Shown: piece after piece, positions 18,411-28,836 of the stretch
Numbering within the stretch: the stretch's first letter is position 1
Layout of the letters: each line of letters opens with the position of its first letter
Position numbers and translations under genes: made by a program
Source: Micromonospora eburnea
GTDB lineage: Bacteria; Actinomycetota; Actinomycetes; Mycobacteriales; Micromonosporaceae
Assembly (NCBI RefSeq): GCF_900090225.1
Contig: NZ_FMHY01000002.1
Coordinates: 2,852,001-2,916,000, forward strand
Reading direction: 5' to 3'
Length of the DNA stretch: 64,000 bases
Notes under the pieces: generated by a model
Told to the model about the DNA's origin: nothing
Databases searched by the model: none
What the model saw: only the letters and a program-made list of their open reading frames with translations

Positions 18411-19774
18411 CCGCCGCCCGGGTGCCGGACGGCGCCGGCAGCGTGTGCGTGATCGGGGGCGGCCTGGCCGGCATCGCCGCGGCGGTCCGGCTCGCCGACC
18501 AGGGACTGCCGGTGACGCTGCTGGAGAGCCGACCCGAACTCGGCGGAGCCACCTACTCCTTCCGTCGCGACGGGCTGACCGTGGACACCGGCCAGCACGT
18601 CTTCCTCCGGTGCTACCACGCCTACCGGGGGCTGCTCGACCGGCTCGGCGTCACCGACGACGTCGAGGTGCAACCACGGTTCGCGGTACCGGTGCTGCTT
18701 CCGGGGCGGGCACCGCACCTGCTGGCCCGCCGCCGGCTGCCGGCGCCGGCCCACCTGCTGCCGGGACTGGCCGGATACCGGCTGCTCACCCCCGCGGAGC
18801 GGCTCGCCGCGGTGCGGGCCGCCGCCGCGCTCCAGCACGTCGACCCGGACCTGCCGGAGACCGACGCGCGCAGCTTCGGCGACTGGCTCGCCGGCCACGG
18901 GCAGAGCGAGCGGGCCGTACGCCGACTCTGGGATCTGGTCACCGTGGCCGCGCTGAACCTGCCCAGCGCCCACGCGTCGCTGGCGCTGGCGGCCCGCGTG
19001 TTCCGCACCGGGCTGCTCGACAGCGCCGACGCCGGCGACATCGGCCGTCCGCTCGTCCCGCTGACCGACCTGCACGCCGTCCCGGCCCGGCGGCTGCTGC
19101 ACGGGCTCGGCGCCCGGGTGCACACCCGGTCCCGCGTCCGGTGGATCCACCCGGAGTCCCCCGGCTTCCGCGTCGGCCTGAGCGACGGCGAAATCGCCGC
19201 GGACGCCGTCGTCCTGGCCGTGCCGCACCAGGTCGCCTCCTCGCTGGTCCCGCCGGCCGCCGCACCCGGCGCCGGCGACTGGCACCGGCTCGGCGCGGCG
19301 CCGATCGTCAACGTGCACCTGCGCTACGCGCACCAGGTCACCGAGCTGACCATGGCCGCCGCCGTGGAGTCCCCGGCACAGTGGATCTTCACCCGGCCCC
19401 TGCCGGGCGACGCACAGCAGGTGGTGGTGTCCCTGTCGGCCGCCGACACCGAGATCGACCGGCCCGCCGCCGAACTGGTGGCGGCCCAGCGCGCGGCGCT
19501 CGCCGCCCTGTTCCCCGCCACGCGGCACACCCCGGTACGCGACGCGTTCGTCACCCGGGAGCCGCGGGCCACCTTCCGGCAGGCACCTGGCACCCGGGCG
19601 TACCGGCCGGCCACGACGACCCGCCTACCCGGGCTGGTGCTGGCCGGCGCATGGACCGACACGGGCTGGCCGGACACGATGGAGGGCGCGGTGCGCAGCG
19701 GCCAGGAGGCCGCGGACGTCGTCGCCCGCCAGCTCGCGTCCCGGCCCCGACACCACACGGAGGCCGCACGATGA
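18407..19774 (+). CDS. hpnE: Hydroxysqualene dehydroxylase HpnE (FAD amine-oxidase fold)
   Basis: A 455-residue FAD-dependent enzyme that reduces hydroxysqualene to squalene. The Rossmann dinucleotide motif is at the N-terminus (VIGGGLAGIAAAVRLADQG) with the acidic strand end TLLESRPELGGATYSF, and the C-terminal FAD-contact motif is GLVLAGAWTDTGWPDTMEGAVRSG. The layout is that of phytoene desaturase/amine oxidase proteins, and HpnE is the expected member at this operon position. The ATG overlaps the hpnD stop by 4 bases. Confidence 0.92.
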   Translation: MTAARVPDGAGSVCVIGGGLAGIAAAVRLADQGLPVTLLESRPELGGATYSFRRDGLTVDTGQHVFLRCYHAYRGLLDRLGVTDDVEVQPRFAVPVLLPGRAPHLLARRRLPAPAHLLPGLAGYRLLTPAERLAAVRAAAALQHVDPDLPETDARSFGDWLAGHGQSERAVRRLWDLVTVAALNLPSAHASLALAARVFRTGLLDSADAGDIGRPLVPLTDLHAVPARRLLHGLGARVHTRSRVRWIHPESPGFRVGLSDGEIAADAVVLAVPHQVASSLVPPAAAPGAGDWHRLGAAPIVNVHLRYAHQVTELTMAAAVESPAQWIFTRPLPGDAQQVVVSLSAADTEIDRPAAELVAAQRAALAALFPATRHTPVRDAFVTREPRATFRQAPGTRAYRPATTTRLPGLVLAGAWTDTGWPDTMEGAVRSGQEAADVVARQLASRPRHHTEAAR

Positions 19775-20778
19775 CCATCGCGCACAGCCACAGCACCAGC
19801 CAAATCCACACGTACGTGGAACCGGCCATCCGGGTGTTGCTGGACCGGCTGGATTCGGGCAACCGGCTGGTGGCCGGCTACCAGATGGGCTACTGGAACG
19901 CCGACGGGTCACCCGCTGTCTGTCAGGGCAAGGGACTGCGCCCGGCGCTGGCCCTGCTGTCGGCCCAGGCGACCGGGGCCGAACCCGACGCCGGCGTACC
20001 GGCCGCCGCCGCGGTCGAGCTGACGCACAACTTCTCCCTGTTGCACGACGACGTGATGGACGGCGACACCGAGCGCCGCCACCGGCCCACCGCCTGGACC
20101 GTGTTCGGGGTCAGCTCTGCCATCCTCGCCGGTGACGCCCTGATCGGGCTGGCGTACGAGGCCCTAGCGGAGGTCCCCGGCGGCGGTGCGGCGGTGCGGC
20201 GGCTCGGCCTGGACGTGCGCGCCCTGATCCGGGGACAAGCCGCCGACCTGGCGTTCGAGCACCGCGACGACGTCACCCTCGACGAGTGCCTGGCCATGGC
20301 CGGTGACAAGACCGCCGCCCTGCTGTCCGGCTCGTGCGCGCTCGGTGCGCTGCTCTGCGGTGGCCCCGCCGCGCTGGTCGACGGGCTGTCCCGGTTCGGC
20401 CTGCACCTGGGGCTCGCCTTCCAGCTCGTCGACGACCTGCTCGGCATCTGGGGCGACCCCCGACGTACCGGCAAGCCGGTCGGCTCCGACCTGCGCGCCC
20501 GCAAGCGCACCATCCCCGTCGTCCGGGCGGTGACCGGTGGTGGCCGGGCCGGCCGGACCCTGGCCGAGCTGTACCGGTCGCCGGCCCCGCTGGCCGACGA
20601 CGACGTGGCCCGCGCGACCGCGCTGATCGAGGCGACCGGGGCGCGCGAGTGGACGCGACAGCGGGCGGCGCGGGAGACCGAGCGGGCCCGGGCGGAACTG
20701 GCCGCCCTGGACCTGCCCGAGCACGTACGCCGCGAACTCGCCGACATCACCACCTTCATCACCGGACGGGATCACTGA
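19771..20778 (+). CDS. Polyprenyl (farnesyl/geranylgeranyl-type) diphosphate synthase
   Basis: A 335-residue all-helical isoprenyl diphosphate synthase that should supply FPP to HpnD. The first Asp-rich motif is LLHDDVMDGD (DDxxD). The second is LVDDLLGIWGD, where the usual third Asp is Gly followed by a downstream Asp, a variant seen in actinobacterial hopanoid-locus enzymes as I recall. KGLRPALALL is the IPP-binding region. The residues upstream of the first DDxxD (AVELTHNFSLL), including Phe five before the motif, suggest a short product such as FPP, but chain length is not proven. Start overlaps hpnE as ATGA. Confidence 0.88.
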   Translation: MTIAHSHSTSQIHTYVEPAIRVLLDRLDSGNRLVAGYQMGYWNADGSPAVCQGKGLRPALALLSAQATGAEPDAGVPAAAAVELTHNFSLLHDDVMDGDTERRHRPTAWTVFGVSSAILAGDALIGLAYEALAEVPGGGAAVRRLGLDVRALIRGQAADLAFEHRDDVTLDECLAMAGDKTAALLSGSCALGALLCGGPAALVDGLSRFGLHLGLAFQLVDDLLGIWGDPRRTGKPVGSDLRARKRTIPVVRAVTGGGRAGRTLAELYRSPAPLADDDVARATALIEATGAREWTRQRAARETERARAELAALDLPEHVRRELADITTFITGRDH

Positions 20779-22730
20779 TGACCGAACTGCTTTCGCCGAA
20801 GCCCACCGGGTCCGTCATCGCCGCCCCGCCAGCGGGCGAGGCGCCATCCGACGCCGCCCGGGAAGCCCTGCGCCGCGCCCGCGACCACCTGCTCGGGTTG
20901 CAGGACGAGGCCGGCTGGTGGAAGGGCGACCTGGCCACCAACGTGACCATGGACGCCGAGGATCTCCTACTGCGGCAGTTCCTGGGCATCCGTACCGCTG
21001 AGCAGACCGCCGAGTCCGCCCGGTGGATCCGTTCCCAGCAGCGGCCGGACGGCTCCTGGGCCCTGTTCCACGGCGGCCCGGGGGACCTGTCCACCACCAT
21101 CGAGGCGTACCTGGCGTTGCGGCTGGACGGTGACCCGCCCGAGGCCCCGCACATGGCGACGGCGGCCGCGTTCGTCCGTGAGCACGGCGGGCTGGCCGCC
21201 AGCCGGGTCTTCACCCGCTTCTGGCTGGCCCTGTTCGGCCACTGGCCCTGGTCCCGGTTGCCCGCCGTGCCGCCCGAACTGGTGCTGCTGCCGCCCTGGA
21301 TGCCGTTCAACATCTACGACTTCGCCTGCTGGGCCCGGCAGACCATCGTCCCGCTGTCCATCGTCCGCGCGCTGCGCCCGGTGCGGAAGCTCGGCTTCAC
21401 CGTCGACGAACTGCACGTCGCCGCCGCGCCGCCGCGGCCACCCCGGCTGCTCTCCCGGCCGGGCGTGCTGCACCGCCTCGACCGGCTCGCCGCCGGCTAC
21501 GAGCGGATCGCCCGTGGCCCGCTGCGCCGCAACGCGCTGCGCCGGGCCGCCGAGTGGATCGTGGCGCGCCAGGAGGCCGACGGATCGTGGGGCGGGATCC
21601 AGCCGCCCTGGGTGTACTCGCTGATGGCGCTGCACCTGCTCGGCTACCCGCTGGAGCACCCGGTGCTGCGCAGCGGCCTGGCCGGGTTGGACCGGTTCAC
21701 CGTGCGCCAGCCGGGCCCGGACGGCCCGATGCGCTGGCTGGAGGCCTGCCAGTCACCGGTCTGGGACACCGCGCTCGCTGTCACCGCGCTCTCCGACGCC
21801 GGGCTGCCGGCCGGGCACCCCGCCCTGGAACGGGCCAGCACCTGGCTGCTCAGTGAGGAGATCCGGGTGCGCGGCGACTGGGCGGTCCGCCGGCCGCACA
21901 CCCCGACCGGTGGCTGGGCCTTCGAGTTCGACAACGACGGGTACGCCGACACGGACGACACCGCCGAGGTGATCCTGGCGTTGCGGCGTACCAACGTGCC
22001 GGCCGACGCGGCCGTGCTGCGGGCCACCCGATGGCTGCTCGGCATGCAGTGCCGCGACGGCGGCTGGGCCGCCTTCGACGCCGACAACACCCGAGAGGTG
22101 CTCGGCGATCTCCCGTTCTGCGACTTCGGCGAGGTCATCGACCCGCCCAGCGCCGACGTGACCGCGCACATCGTCGAGGCGCTGGCGGCAGAAAACCTCG
22201 CCGACACGGCGCCGGTGCGGCGCGGCGTGGCCTGGCTGCTGCGGGCGCAGGAGCCGGACGGGTCCTGGTTCGGCCGCTGGGGGGCCAACCACGTCTACGG
22301 CACCGGGGCGGTGGTGCCGGCCCTGGTGGCCGCGGGACTGCGGCCCGGGCACCCGGCGATCCGCCGGGCCGTCGACTGGCTGCGCTCGCACCAGAATCCG
22401 GACGGCGGGTGGGGCGAGGACCTGCGCTCGTACCGGGACCCGGCCTGGGTCGGGCGCGGCGAGTCCACCGCGTCGCAGACCGCGTGGGCGCTGCTGGCGC
22501 TGCACGCCGCCGGCCACGGGGCGGGGGAGGCCGCCACTCGTGGGGTGCGCTGGCTGGTCGACACCCAGCGCCCGGACGGTGGCTGGGACGAGCCGCAGTA
22601 CACCGGGACCGGTTTCCCCGGCGACTTCTACATCAACTACGGCCTGTACCGGCTCGTCTTCCCGATCAGCGCCCTCGGCCGGATCCTGGACGCGCGCGCC
22701 ACCGGCCTCGACGTCGAGGTGCTGCCGTGA
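20778..22730 (+). CDS. shc: Squalene-hopene cyclase
   Basis: A 650-residue membrane-associated class II terpene cyclase that folds squalene into hopene/hopanol. The protonating Asp-rich motif DTDD is at residues 391-394 ([11 protein letters not shown]). Several QW repeats are recognisable (for example [60 protein letters not shown]). The C-terminus [19 protein letters not shown] is typical of SHC. Length matches the family. It overlaps the preceding gene by one base (TGATG). Confidence 0.96.
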   Translation: MTELLSPKPTGSVIAAPPAGEAPSDAAREALRRARDHLLGLQDEAGWWKGDLATNVTMDAEDLLLRQFLGIRTAEQTAESARWIRSQQRPDGSWALFHGGPGDLSTTIEAYLALRLDGDPPEAPHMATAAAFVREHGGLAASRVFTRFWLALFGHWPWSRLPAVPPELVLLPPWMPFNIYDFACWARQTIVPLSIVRALRPVRKLGFTVDELHVAAAPPRPPRLLSRPGVLHRLDRLAAGYERIARGPLRRNALRRAAEWIVARQEADGSWGGIQPPWVYSLMALHLLGYPLEHPVLRSGLAGLDRFTVRQPGPDGPMRWLEACQSPVWDTALAVTALSDAGLPAGHPALERASTWLLSEEIRVRGDWAVRRPHTPTGGWAFEFDNDGYADTDDTAEVILALRRTNVPADAAVLRATRWLLGMQCRDGGWAAFDADNTREVLGDLPFCDFGEVIDPPSADVTAHIVEALAAENLADTAPVRRGVAWLLRAQEPDGSWFGRWGANHVYGTGAVVPALVAAGLRPGHPAIRRAVDWLRSHQNPDGGWGEDLRSYRDPAWVGRGESTASQTAWALLALHAAGHGAGEAATRGVRWLVDTQRPDGGWDEPQYTGTGFPGDFYINYGLYRLVFPISALGRILDARATGLDVEVLP

Positions 22731-24280
22731 CCGCACCGGCGGCCGGACCACCCTGGACGCTCTACGCGCCGATGCGGATGGAGGCGTCGGCGCTGCGGCG
22801 CGGGCTGGCCCAGCAGGACTCACCTGGGCGACCGACGCTGCGCCGTACCGGCGTCGGGCCGCGGCGGGCCCGGGCGACCGCCGCCCGCCGCCCGGTTGGT
22901 AGCGCCGCCGTCGCCGTCGCCGGGATCGGGGGAGGGCTGGCCGCCGGGCTGGCGACCGGCGACGTCGTGGTGGCCAGCGAGGTACGCGTGGACCCGTCGG
23001 CGCACGACGGCCCCGCGCGTGTGGTGCTCCTGCCGGACGCCCCCCTCCTCGCCGCGGCGCTGCGCCGGCGCGGGTTGCGGGTGCACGTCGGGCCCGTGCT
23101 CAGCACCGACCGGCTGGTCGACGGGGCGGCCCGGGCCCGGCTGGCCGCGACCGGCGCGCTGGTCGCAGACTGCGAATCGGCGTGGCTGCTGGCCGGCCGG
23201 GGCGAGCGGCCCGCGGCCTGCGTCCGGGTGGTCGCCGACCCCGCGGCCGGGCCGCTGTACCGGCCGGCCACGCTCCGCCGGGTCCGCACCGCGCTGGCCG
23301 TGCTGCCCGTCGTGGCGTCGGCACTGGCCGAGTGGGCGGCGGCGAGCAGCCTGCGCCAGGTCGTGCTGGCCTCCCCCCGTTCCTTCTGCGCCGGGGTGGA
23401 GCGCGCCATCGCGGTGGTGGAGCAGGCGCTGCGCCAGCACGGCCCGCCGGTGTACGTCCGCAAGCAGATCGTCCACAACGCCCGGGTCGTGGCCGACCTG
23501 CGGGATCGCGGGGCGGTCTTCGTGGACGAACTCGACGAGGTGCCGGAGGGCGGCCTGACGGTCTTCTCCGCCCACGGGGTGGCGCCCGCGGTGCGCCAGG
23601 CCGCGGCTGAGCGGCGGCTGCCGGTGATCGACGCGACCTGCCCGCTGGTGGCGAAGGTGCACGCCGAGGCGCGCCGGTTCGCCGGCCGGGGCGACACCGT
23701 GCTGCTGATCGGGCATGCCGGCCACGAGGAGACCGACGGCACGCTCGGTGAGGCCCCGGGACGGATCCGCCTGGTGCCCGACCCGGCTGCCGCCGAGACG
23801 GTACGGGTGGACGACCCGAGCCGGGTGTCCTACCTGGTGCAGACCACCCTCGCGACCGACGAGGCGGCCGGGGTGGCCGAGGCCCTGCGTCGCCGGTTTC
23901 CGGCGCTGACCGGCCCCGGCTCCGACGACATCTGCTATGCCACCACCAACCGGCAGCAGGCCGTCACCGAGGTCGCCGCCCGGGCCGACGTCGTCCTGGT
24001 CGTCGGCTCGGACAACTCCTCGAACTCCCGGCGACTGGTGGAGGTGGCCGAGCGGGCCGGCACGCGGGCGTACCTGGTCGAGGACGTGAGCCAGGTGGAC
24101 CTGCGGTGGCTCGCCGGTGCCGCGACGGTCGGTGTCTCCGCCGGCGCCTCGGCGCCGCCCGCGCTGGTCGACGAGGTCGTCGCCGCACTCACCGGGCTGG
24201 GGGCGAGGGAGGTGAGCGAGCACACCACGACCGTCGAGGACGTCGCTTTCACCCTGCCGAAGGAGGTACGTCAGCCGTGA
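22727..24280 (+). CDS. ispH: Fusion of HpnG-like nucleosidase domain with IspH (HMBPP reductase)
   Basis: A 517-residue two-domain protein. Residues about 10-205 look like a nucleoside-phosphorylase fold ([21 protein letters not shown] and the [10 protein letters not shown] motif at 148-157), the family of HpnG, which removes adenine from adenosylhopane. Residues about 210-515 are IspH: the three Fe-S cysteines are C221 ([10 protein letters not shown]), C305 ([11 protein letters not shown]) and C403 ([10 protein letters not shown]), with [13 protein letters not shown] and [10 protein letters not shown] also present. IspH makes IPP/DMAPP in the MEP pathway. Thus one chain joins precursor supply with hopanoid side-chain processing. 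GTG start overlaps shc by 4 bases. Confidence 0.9.
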   Translation: MTAPAAGPPWTLYAPMRMEASALRRGLAQQDSPGRPTLRRTGVGPRRARATAARRPVGSAAVAVAGIGGGLAAGLATGDVVVASEVRVDPSAHDGPARVVLLPDAPLLAAALRRRGLRVHVGPVLSTDRLVDGAARARLAATGALVADCESAWLLAGRGERPAACVRVVADPAAGPLYRPATLRRVRTALAVLPVVASALAEWAAASSLRQVVLASPRSFCAGVERAIAVVEQALRQHGPPVYVRKQIVHNARVVADLRDRGAVFVDELDEVPEGGLTVFSAHGVAPAVRQAAAERRLPVIDATCPLVAKVHAEARRFAGRGDTVLLIGHAGHEETDGTLGEAPGRIRLVPDPAAAETVRVDDPSRVSYLVQTTLATDEAAGVAEALRRRFPALTGPGSDDICYATTNRQQAVTEVAARADVVLVVGSDNSSNSRRLVEVAERAGTRAYLVEDVSQVDLRWLAGAATVGVSAGASAPPALVDEVVAALTGLGAREVSEHTTTVEDVAFTLPKEVRQP

Positions 24281-25278
24281 GCATGCCGTTGCGCCAGAGC
24301 CTGCGGATCGCCAGCTACCTGATGGAACAGAAGATACGCGGCCGTAAGCGGTTCCCGCTGCTGCTGGAGTTGGAGCCGTTGTTCGCCTGCAACCTGAAGT
24401 GCGCGGGCTGCGGCAAGATCCAACAGCCGGCGAACCTGCTGAAGCGCCGGATGCCGGTGGCGCAGGCCCTGGCCGCCGTGGAGGAGTGCGGCGCACCGAT
24501 GATCTCCATCGCCGGTGGTGAGCCGCTCATGCATCCGGAGATCCACACCATCGTCGCCGAACTCGTGCGGCGCAAGAAGTTCGTCTTCCTGTGCACCAAC
24601 GCGGTCCTGCTGCCGAAGCACATCGACAAGTTCCGGCCGTCGCCGTACTTCGCGTTCACCGTGCACATCGACGGGCTGCGGGAACGGCACGACGCGGCGG
24701 TGTGCAAGGAGGGCGTGTTCGACGTCGCGGTGGCCGCCGTGCGGGAGGCCAAGGAGCGCGGCTTCCGGGTCACCACCAACACCACCTTCTTCAACACCGA
24801 CACCCCCCAGACTGTCATCGAGGTGCTCGACTACCTCAACGACGACCTGCAGGTGGACGAGATGATGCTCTCCCCGGCGTACGCCTACGAGCGGGCGCCC
24901 GACCAGGAGCACTTCCTGGGCGTCACGGAGACCCGCGAGCTGTTCCGCAAGGCGTTCGCCGGGGGCCGACGCCGCCACTGGCGGCTCAACCACTCGCCGC
25001 TGTTCCTGGACTTCCTCGAAGGAAAGGTGGACTTCCCCTGCACGGCGTGGGCGATCCCGTCGTACTCGCTGCTGGGCTGGCAGCGGCCCTGCTACCTGAT
25101 GGCCGACGGGTACGCCGCCAGCTACCGGGAGCTGTTGGACGGGACCGACTGGGACAGCTACGGCCGGGGGCGCGACGCGCGGTGCGCGAACTGCATGGCG
25201 CACTGCGGGTACGAGCCGACCGCCGTGCTGGCCACCATGTCCTCGCTGCGGCAGTCGCTGCGGGCCATGCGTAACTGA
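24277..25278 (+). CDS. hpnH: Adenosyl-hopene transferase HpnH (radical SAM)
   Basis: A 333-residue radical SAM enzyme that adds the 5'-deoxyadenosyl group to diploptene, the first step to C35 hopanoids. The Fe-S motif is C38-NLK-C42-AG-C45 and [13 protein letters not shown] is the SAM-binding GGE motif. The C-terminal domain contains extra cysteines ([15 protein letters not shown]), as in SPASM-like members. GTG 24277 is preferred (AGGAGG 10 bases upstream and 4-base overlap with ispH); an ATG two codons later is possible. This is the last gene of the operon and a hairpin follows. Confidence 0.93.
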   Translation: MSMPLRQSLRIASYLMEQKIRGRKRFPLLLELEPLFACNLKCAGCGKIQQPANLLKRRMPVAQALAAVEECGAPMISIAGGEPLMHPEIHTIVAELVRRKKFVFLCTNAVLLPKHIDKFRPSPYFAFTVHIDGLRERHDAAVCKEGVFDVAVAAVREAKERGFRVTTNTTFFNTDTPQTVIEVLDYLNDDLQVDEMMLSPAYAYERAPDQEHFLGVTETRELFRKAFAGGRRRHWRLNHSPLFLDFLEGKVDFPCTAWAIPSYSLLGWQRPCYLMADGYAASYRELLDGTDWDSYGRGRDARCANCMAHCGYEPTAVLATMSSLRQSLRAMRN

Positions 25279-25280
25279 GT

Positions 25281-25308
25281 CCGCGTCCGGCCGCCCGGGC
25301 CGACGCGG
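25281..25308. terminator. Hairpin between hopanoid operon and convergent SDR gene
   Basis: CCGCGTC (25281-25287) and GGCC (25289-25292) pair with GGCC (25298-25301) and GACGCGG (25302-25308), with one bulged C and a 5-base loop. It begins 3 bases after the hpnH stop and ends 8 bases before the SDR stop, so it probably serves both strands. Confidence 0.75.
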
Positions 25309-25315
25309 TGCCGGG

Positions 25316-26065
25316 TCAGCCGAAGCGGGCCGCCAGGCGCCGGTACACCGCCGGTTGCAGCCCGCGTACGGCCACCGGCAGGCGCAGCCAGCCCGGCACG
25401 TAGACCTCGGCCCGGTTCCGGACGATCGCGTCGGCCAGCGCGTCGGCCACCCGCTCCGGGGGCAGCGGCCGGGGCCGACGACGTTGGTACGCCTGCCCCC
25501 GTCGGGCGAAGAACGGCGTGTCCACCACCCCGGGTACGACCACGCTCACGGTGATCCGGTGGCGGGCCAGTTCCGGCCGGAGGCTCTGCGCGAAGATGTC
25601 CAGACCCGCCTTGCTGGCCGCGTAGACGGCCTCCTCGGCCACGCCGAGCCGGCCGGCGATCGAGCCCACGAAGGCCAGGTGGCCGCCGTGGCGGCGCATT
25701 CCGGGCAGCAACGCCCGGGTCAGCTCGACGGGTGCACGCAGGTTCACCGCGATCAGCTCGTCGACGGCCGCGTCCGGCATCTCGGCGAACGCGCCGGCCC
25801 AGCCGATGCCGGCGTTGTTGACCAGCACGTCCACCCGGGGGTGCCGGGCGAGGACCCGCTCGGCCAGGTCCCGTCCGGCGCCGGGTGGGGCCAGGTCGGC
25901 CGGCAGCACGGTTGCCCCGGTCTCGGCGGCGAGCCGGGCGAGTCGTTCCAGGTCCCGGCCGGCGGCCAGCACCCGGCTGCCCGCCCGGGTGAGCCGCCGC
26001 ACCAGCGCCGCTCCGATGCCCGAGGAGGCGCCGGTGACCAGGACCACCGCGCCGGTCAGGCGCAC
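25316..26065 (-). CDS. Short-chain dehydrogenase/reductase
   Basis: A 249-residue classical SDR. The cofactor motif TGASSGIG is near residue 12, NNAGIG near residue 88, and the catalytic Ser (FVGSIAGRLG) and YxxxK (VYAASKAG) are present. ADLAPP in place of an acidic DVTD-like motif still gives the structural Asp. The GTG start overlaps the 3' end of the upstream glycosyltransferase/acyltransferase fusion by 10 bases, so the two are translationally coupled. The substrate is not known; association with a lipid-acyl and glycosyl transferase suggests a lipid keto or hydroxy group. Confidence 0.88.
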   Translation of the reverse strand: MRLTGAVVLVTGASSGIGAALVRRLTRAGSRVLAAGRDLERLARLAAETGATVLPADLAPPGAGRDLAERVLARHPRVDVLVNNAGIGWAGAFAEMPDAAVDELIAVNLRAPVELTRALLPGMRRHGGHLAFVGSIAGRLGVAEEAVYAASKAGLDIFAQSLRPELARHRITVSVVVPGVVDTPFFARRGQAYQRRRPRPLPPERVADALADAIVRNRAEVYVPGWLRLPVAVRGLQPAVYRRLAARFG

Positions 26066-28692
26066 CGTGGCACCCCAGGCGGAGCCGGTCCGGTCCGCCC
26101 CGGCCCGGCTGGTTCGCCGTCCGGCACCCGCTCCGCCGACCGGCCGCCGGACGCGGCGGAACCGCCGGCGTCGACCTCGTGGAGCAGTTCGGCCAGGCTG
26201 GTGTGCAGGGCGCTGACGAACGCGGCCCCCCGGTCGGCCAGCGACTCGTCCATCAGCACGCCGATCTCGAAGGTCTTCCGGCACCGCAGCACTCCGACGC
26301 CGAGGGGTACGCCTTCGGCCAGGGCCACCACCGGGGTGGGGGCCAGCAGCGGGGCGCCGGCGAGCAGCCGGGTTTCCCACGGCAGCGCCATGTACGACAC
26401 GATGACGTTCTGATGCCGGCTGGTGTAGACGCGTCGGGCGAATGCGGCGTGCAGCGGCGCGGGAAGGACGCCCATCGTCCGCATGACCAGGCCGGCCGCT
26501 TCGGCTTCCCCGCTCTCCAGGGCAGTGCGCAGCGACTGCCGCACGGCGGCGACCCGGGCCCGCGCCGGGAGGCGGCCCAGCGGCAGGTCGAGGGTGACCG
26601 CCCCGGTCCAGTTGCCCTGGGTGGGAGCTCGATGTCGCGGGTTGTTGGAGACCGCGAACATCGCCCGCAGCCGCGGCGGTGTGTCGGCCGGCTGGACGAC
26701 GTTCAGCGCCGCGGCGGTGAGCGCGAGCATCAGGTCACTGGCGTGCGCCCGGCAGGCGCGCGCCGCGCGCAGCACCTCGGCCGCCGGCAGGGTCGCGGTG
26801 ACCAGGCGGCGGGCCGGCGAACGGGCCGGACGGTTGAATCCGGTCGCCGGCGCCGGTCCCTGGGTGGCCAACCGGGCGAGACCGCGCGCGGCGAGCCCGA
26901 GCCGACGGACCGTCTCGCCCCGCTCGGGTGGGGCGATCGTCGCGGGCTCGACCGTACCCGACACCGTCCGCGCCGCGCCGTCGGGGCGGTCGAGCAGCCG
27001 TCCGATGAGGCCGATCGCGGACACCCCGTCCGCGAGGCAGTGGTGCAGTTTCACCGCCACCCGGGTACGCCCGTCCGGGAGGCCGCTGATCAGCAGCATC
27101 CGCCACAGCGGCCGGTCGCCGGCCAGCGGCTGGGACCAGAACCGGTCCAGGGCGGCACTGCCGTCGTCGCCGGGGCCGACCGTGACCTCGTCGAGGTGGG
27201 CGGCGGGATCGACGTGCCGGTCGACCACCCAGCCGGGGCGGTGCCACCGGCCCCGGTCGACCAGGCGGCGGCGCAGGGAGGCGATGACGGGTAACCGCCG
27301 CTCCAGCAGCGCGACGAGATCCGCCGCGGTGAGCGCCCGGCCGTCGCGGCGGGGGCCCAGCTCCAGCACGGTGCCGATCTGCTGGGCCACCGTCTTCGAC
27401 TGCACGTGCAGGAAGAACGCGTCCTGGGACCGTACCGGCCAGCTGGGCGGGCCACCGGCCACCGGCGGGTGGGTGTCGCCCGCCGTTGCTTGCGCGTCGG
27501 CCAGCGCGGGCAGCCCGAGGTCCGGCAGGCGCGGGTGGGTCGCGGGTTCCGTCGGGGCGGTGGCCTGCCGGCCGACGAGCCGGCTGCGGACGCAGGCGAC
27601 GAGGGCGTTGGGAGTGCTGGCCGTCTCGGCCAGGCCGGCGGCGGCCATCAGCGCCGCGTTGGCCACGCCGTGCGCGGCGATGGGCCGGTACATCACGATG
27701 GGCGTGCCGGTGGCCCATGCCTCCAGGGCGGTGGCCCCGCCCGCGTTGGTCACCACCAGCCGGGCGGCGCGCAGCAGGGTCGGCATGTCGTCGACCCAAC
27801 GCCGCACCAGCAGCCGGTCGGCCGGCAGGCGCAGCGCGTCCAACCGGGCGACGAGTCGGTCGTTGTGTCCGCAGACGGCGACCACCTGCACCGCGTCGCC
27901 GATGCCGACCAGCGCCTGGATGGCCTCCTCGACGTGCCCGAAGCCGTACGAGCCGCAGGCCACCACCACCGCCGCCCGGCTCGGATCGAGGCCGGCGCGC
28001 CGGGCGGCCTCGGCCCGGTCACCGGGGTGGAACCGGTCGAGCACCGGTGGCGCGCAGACCCCCAGGCGTACGCCCGGTGCGGCGACCGCCGCCACCGGGA
28101 GCGCCGCCGGGTGGACCACCAGGTCCAGATCGAGGTTGGCGTAGACCCAGGACGGGTGCGGCGCGAAATCGCAGACCCACGCCCCGACCGGTACGCCGAG
28201 ACCACGGTGCCGGCGCAGCCAGGCGAGTCCGGCGCTGCCCAGCGGGTAGGTGGAGACGATCAGGTCCGGGTCGAAACCCTCGACGACCGGGGCGAGCCCC
28301 CGGCCGGCCCAGGCCCCCGTGAACCACTTGGAGGCGGTCGCGAACCAGCGGTGCCGCCAGATCGACGCCCAGAAGAACTCGTACAGCCACGGCGTCGCGG
28401 CGACGTTGGTGCGGTAGGTGCGCCGGAACGAGCGGCCGACGCCCCGACCCATCACGTCGAGGGTGTCCACCCAGCCCACCCGGCTGCCCGGCCACAACGC
28501 ACCCACCCGCTCGGCCAGGGCGCGCCCGGTGGCGTCGTGCCCGCCGCCGATGTTGGCCGACACGACCAGCACCCGCCGGGCGATCGGCTCGGTATCACCG
28601 TCCGGCGTTCCCGAGCTCGGGGCCTCGGTGCGGTCCGTGGCGGTCGACCCTCCGACGGCCAGGGGCAGCGCGGGGCGCGTGGTCGCTGACAT
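26056..28692 (-). CDS. Glycosyltransferase (MGDG-synthase/MurG type) fused to WS/DGAT acyltransferase
   Basis: An 878-residue bifunctional-looking protein. Residues about 40-380 match GT28-like glycolipid synthases: the N-terminal VSANIGGGHDATGRAL loop (GGGH at 49-52), GSYGFGH near 248, and the UDP-sugar site NAGGATALEAWATGTPIV (316-333). After a Pro-rich linker (about 380-420), residues 421-845 match wax ester synthase/DGAT: HHCLADG at 550-556 is the catalytic HHxxxDG, and NPRHRAPTQGNWTG resembles the second conserved block. One chain may glycosylate a lipid and acylate it. Start 28692 has GGGAG 8 bases upstream; an upstream ATG (28755) is less likely. Followed by an overlapping SDR. Confidence 0.88.
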   Translation of the reverse strand: MSATTRPALPLAVGGSTATDRTEAPSSGTPDGDTEPIARRVLVVSANIGGGHDATGRALAERVGALWPGSRVGWVDTLDVMGRGVGRSFRRTYRTNVAATPWLYEFFWASIWRHRWFATASKWFTGAWAGRGLAPVVEGFDPDLIVSTYPLGSAGLAWLRRHRGLGVPVGAWVCDFAPHPSWVYANLDLDLVVHPAALPVAAVAAPGVRLGVCAPPVLDRFHPGDRAEAARRAGLDPSRAAVVVACGSYGFGHVEEAIQALVGIGDAVQVVAVCGHNDRLVARLDALRLPADRLLVRRWVDDMPTLLRAARLVVTNAGGATALEAWATGTPIVMYRPIAAHGVANAALMAAAGLAETASTPNALVACVRSRLVGRQATAPTEPATHPRLPDLGLPALADAQATAGDTHPPVAGGPPSWPVRSQDAFFLHVQSKTVAQQIGTVLELGPRRDGRALTAADLVALLERRLPVIASLRRRLVDRGRWHRPGWVVDRHVDPAAHLDEVTVGPGDDGSAALDRFWSQPLAGDRPLWRMLLISGLPDGRTRVAVKLHHCLADGVSAIGLIGRLLDRPDGAARTVSGTVEPATIAPPERGETVRRLGLAARGLARLATQGPAPATGFNRPARSPARRLVTATLPAAEVLRAARACRAHASDLMLALTAAALNVVQPADTPPRLRAMFAVSNNPRHRAPTQGNWTGAVTLDLPLGRLPARARVAAVRQSLRTALESGEAEAAGLVMRTMGVLPAPLHAAFARRVYTSRHQNVIVSYMALPWETRLLAGAPLLAPTPVVALAEGVPLGVGVLRCRKTFEIGVLMDESLADRGAAFVSALHTSLAELLHEVDAGGSAASGGRSAERVPDGEPAGPGRTGPAPPGVPRCA

Positions 28693-28836
28693 GTCGGATG
28701 CTCCCAGGCAAGGCGCGGGGAGGGGCGTAAGGAACCGTCCCTCGGAGGCGTTCATCAGCTTAACTGCTGGTTTGCCCAAATATGGGATATCTTCGAAGAT
28801 CAGATGCCCGTCGGGCAGCCTGCAGTGGGAGGTGCC
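28693..28836. promoter_or_regulatory. Divergent promoter region with perfect 12-bp palindrome
   Basis: This 144-base gap lies between the glycosyltransferase-acyltransferase fusion (minus) and the PAP2 gene (plus). It is notably AT-rich around 28760-28800 for this genome and contains the perfect palindrome ATCTTCGAAGAT at 28789-28800, a plausible operator for coordinated control of both lipid genes. Confidence 0.45.
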
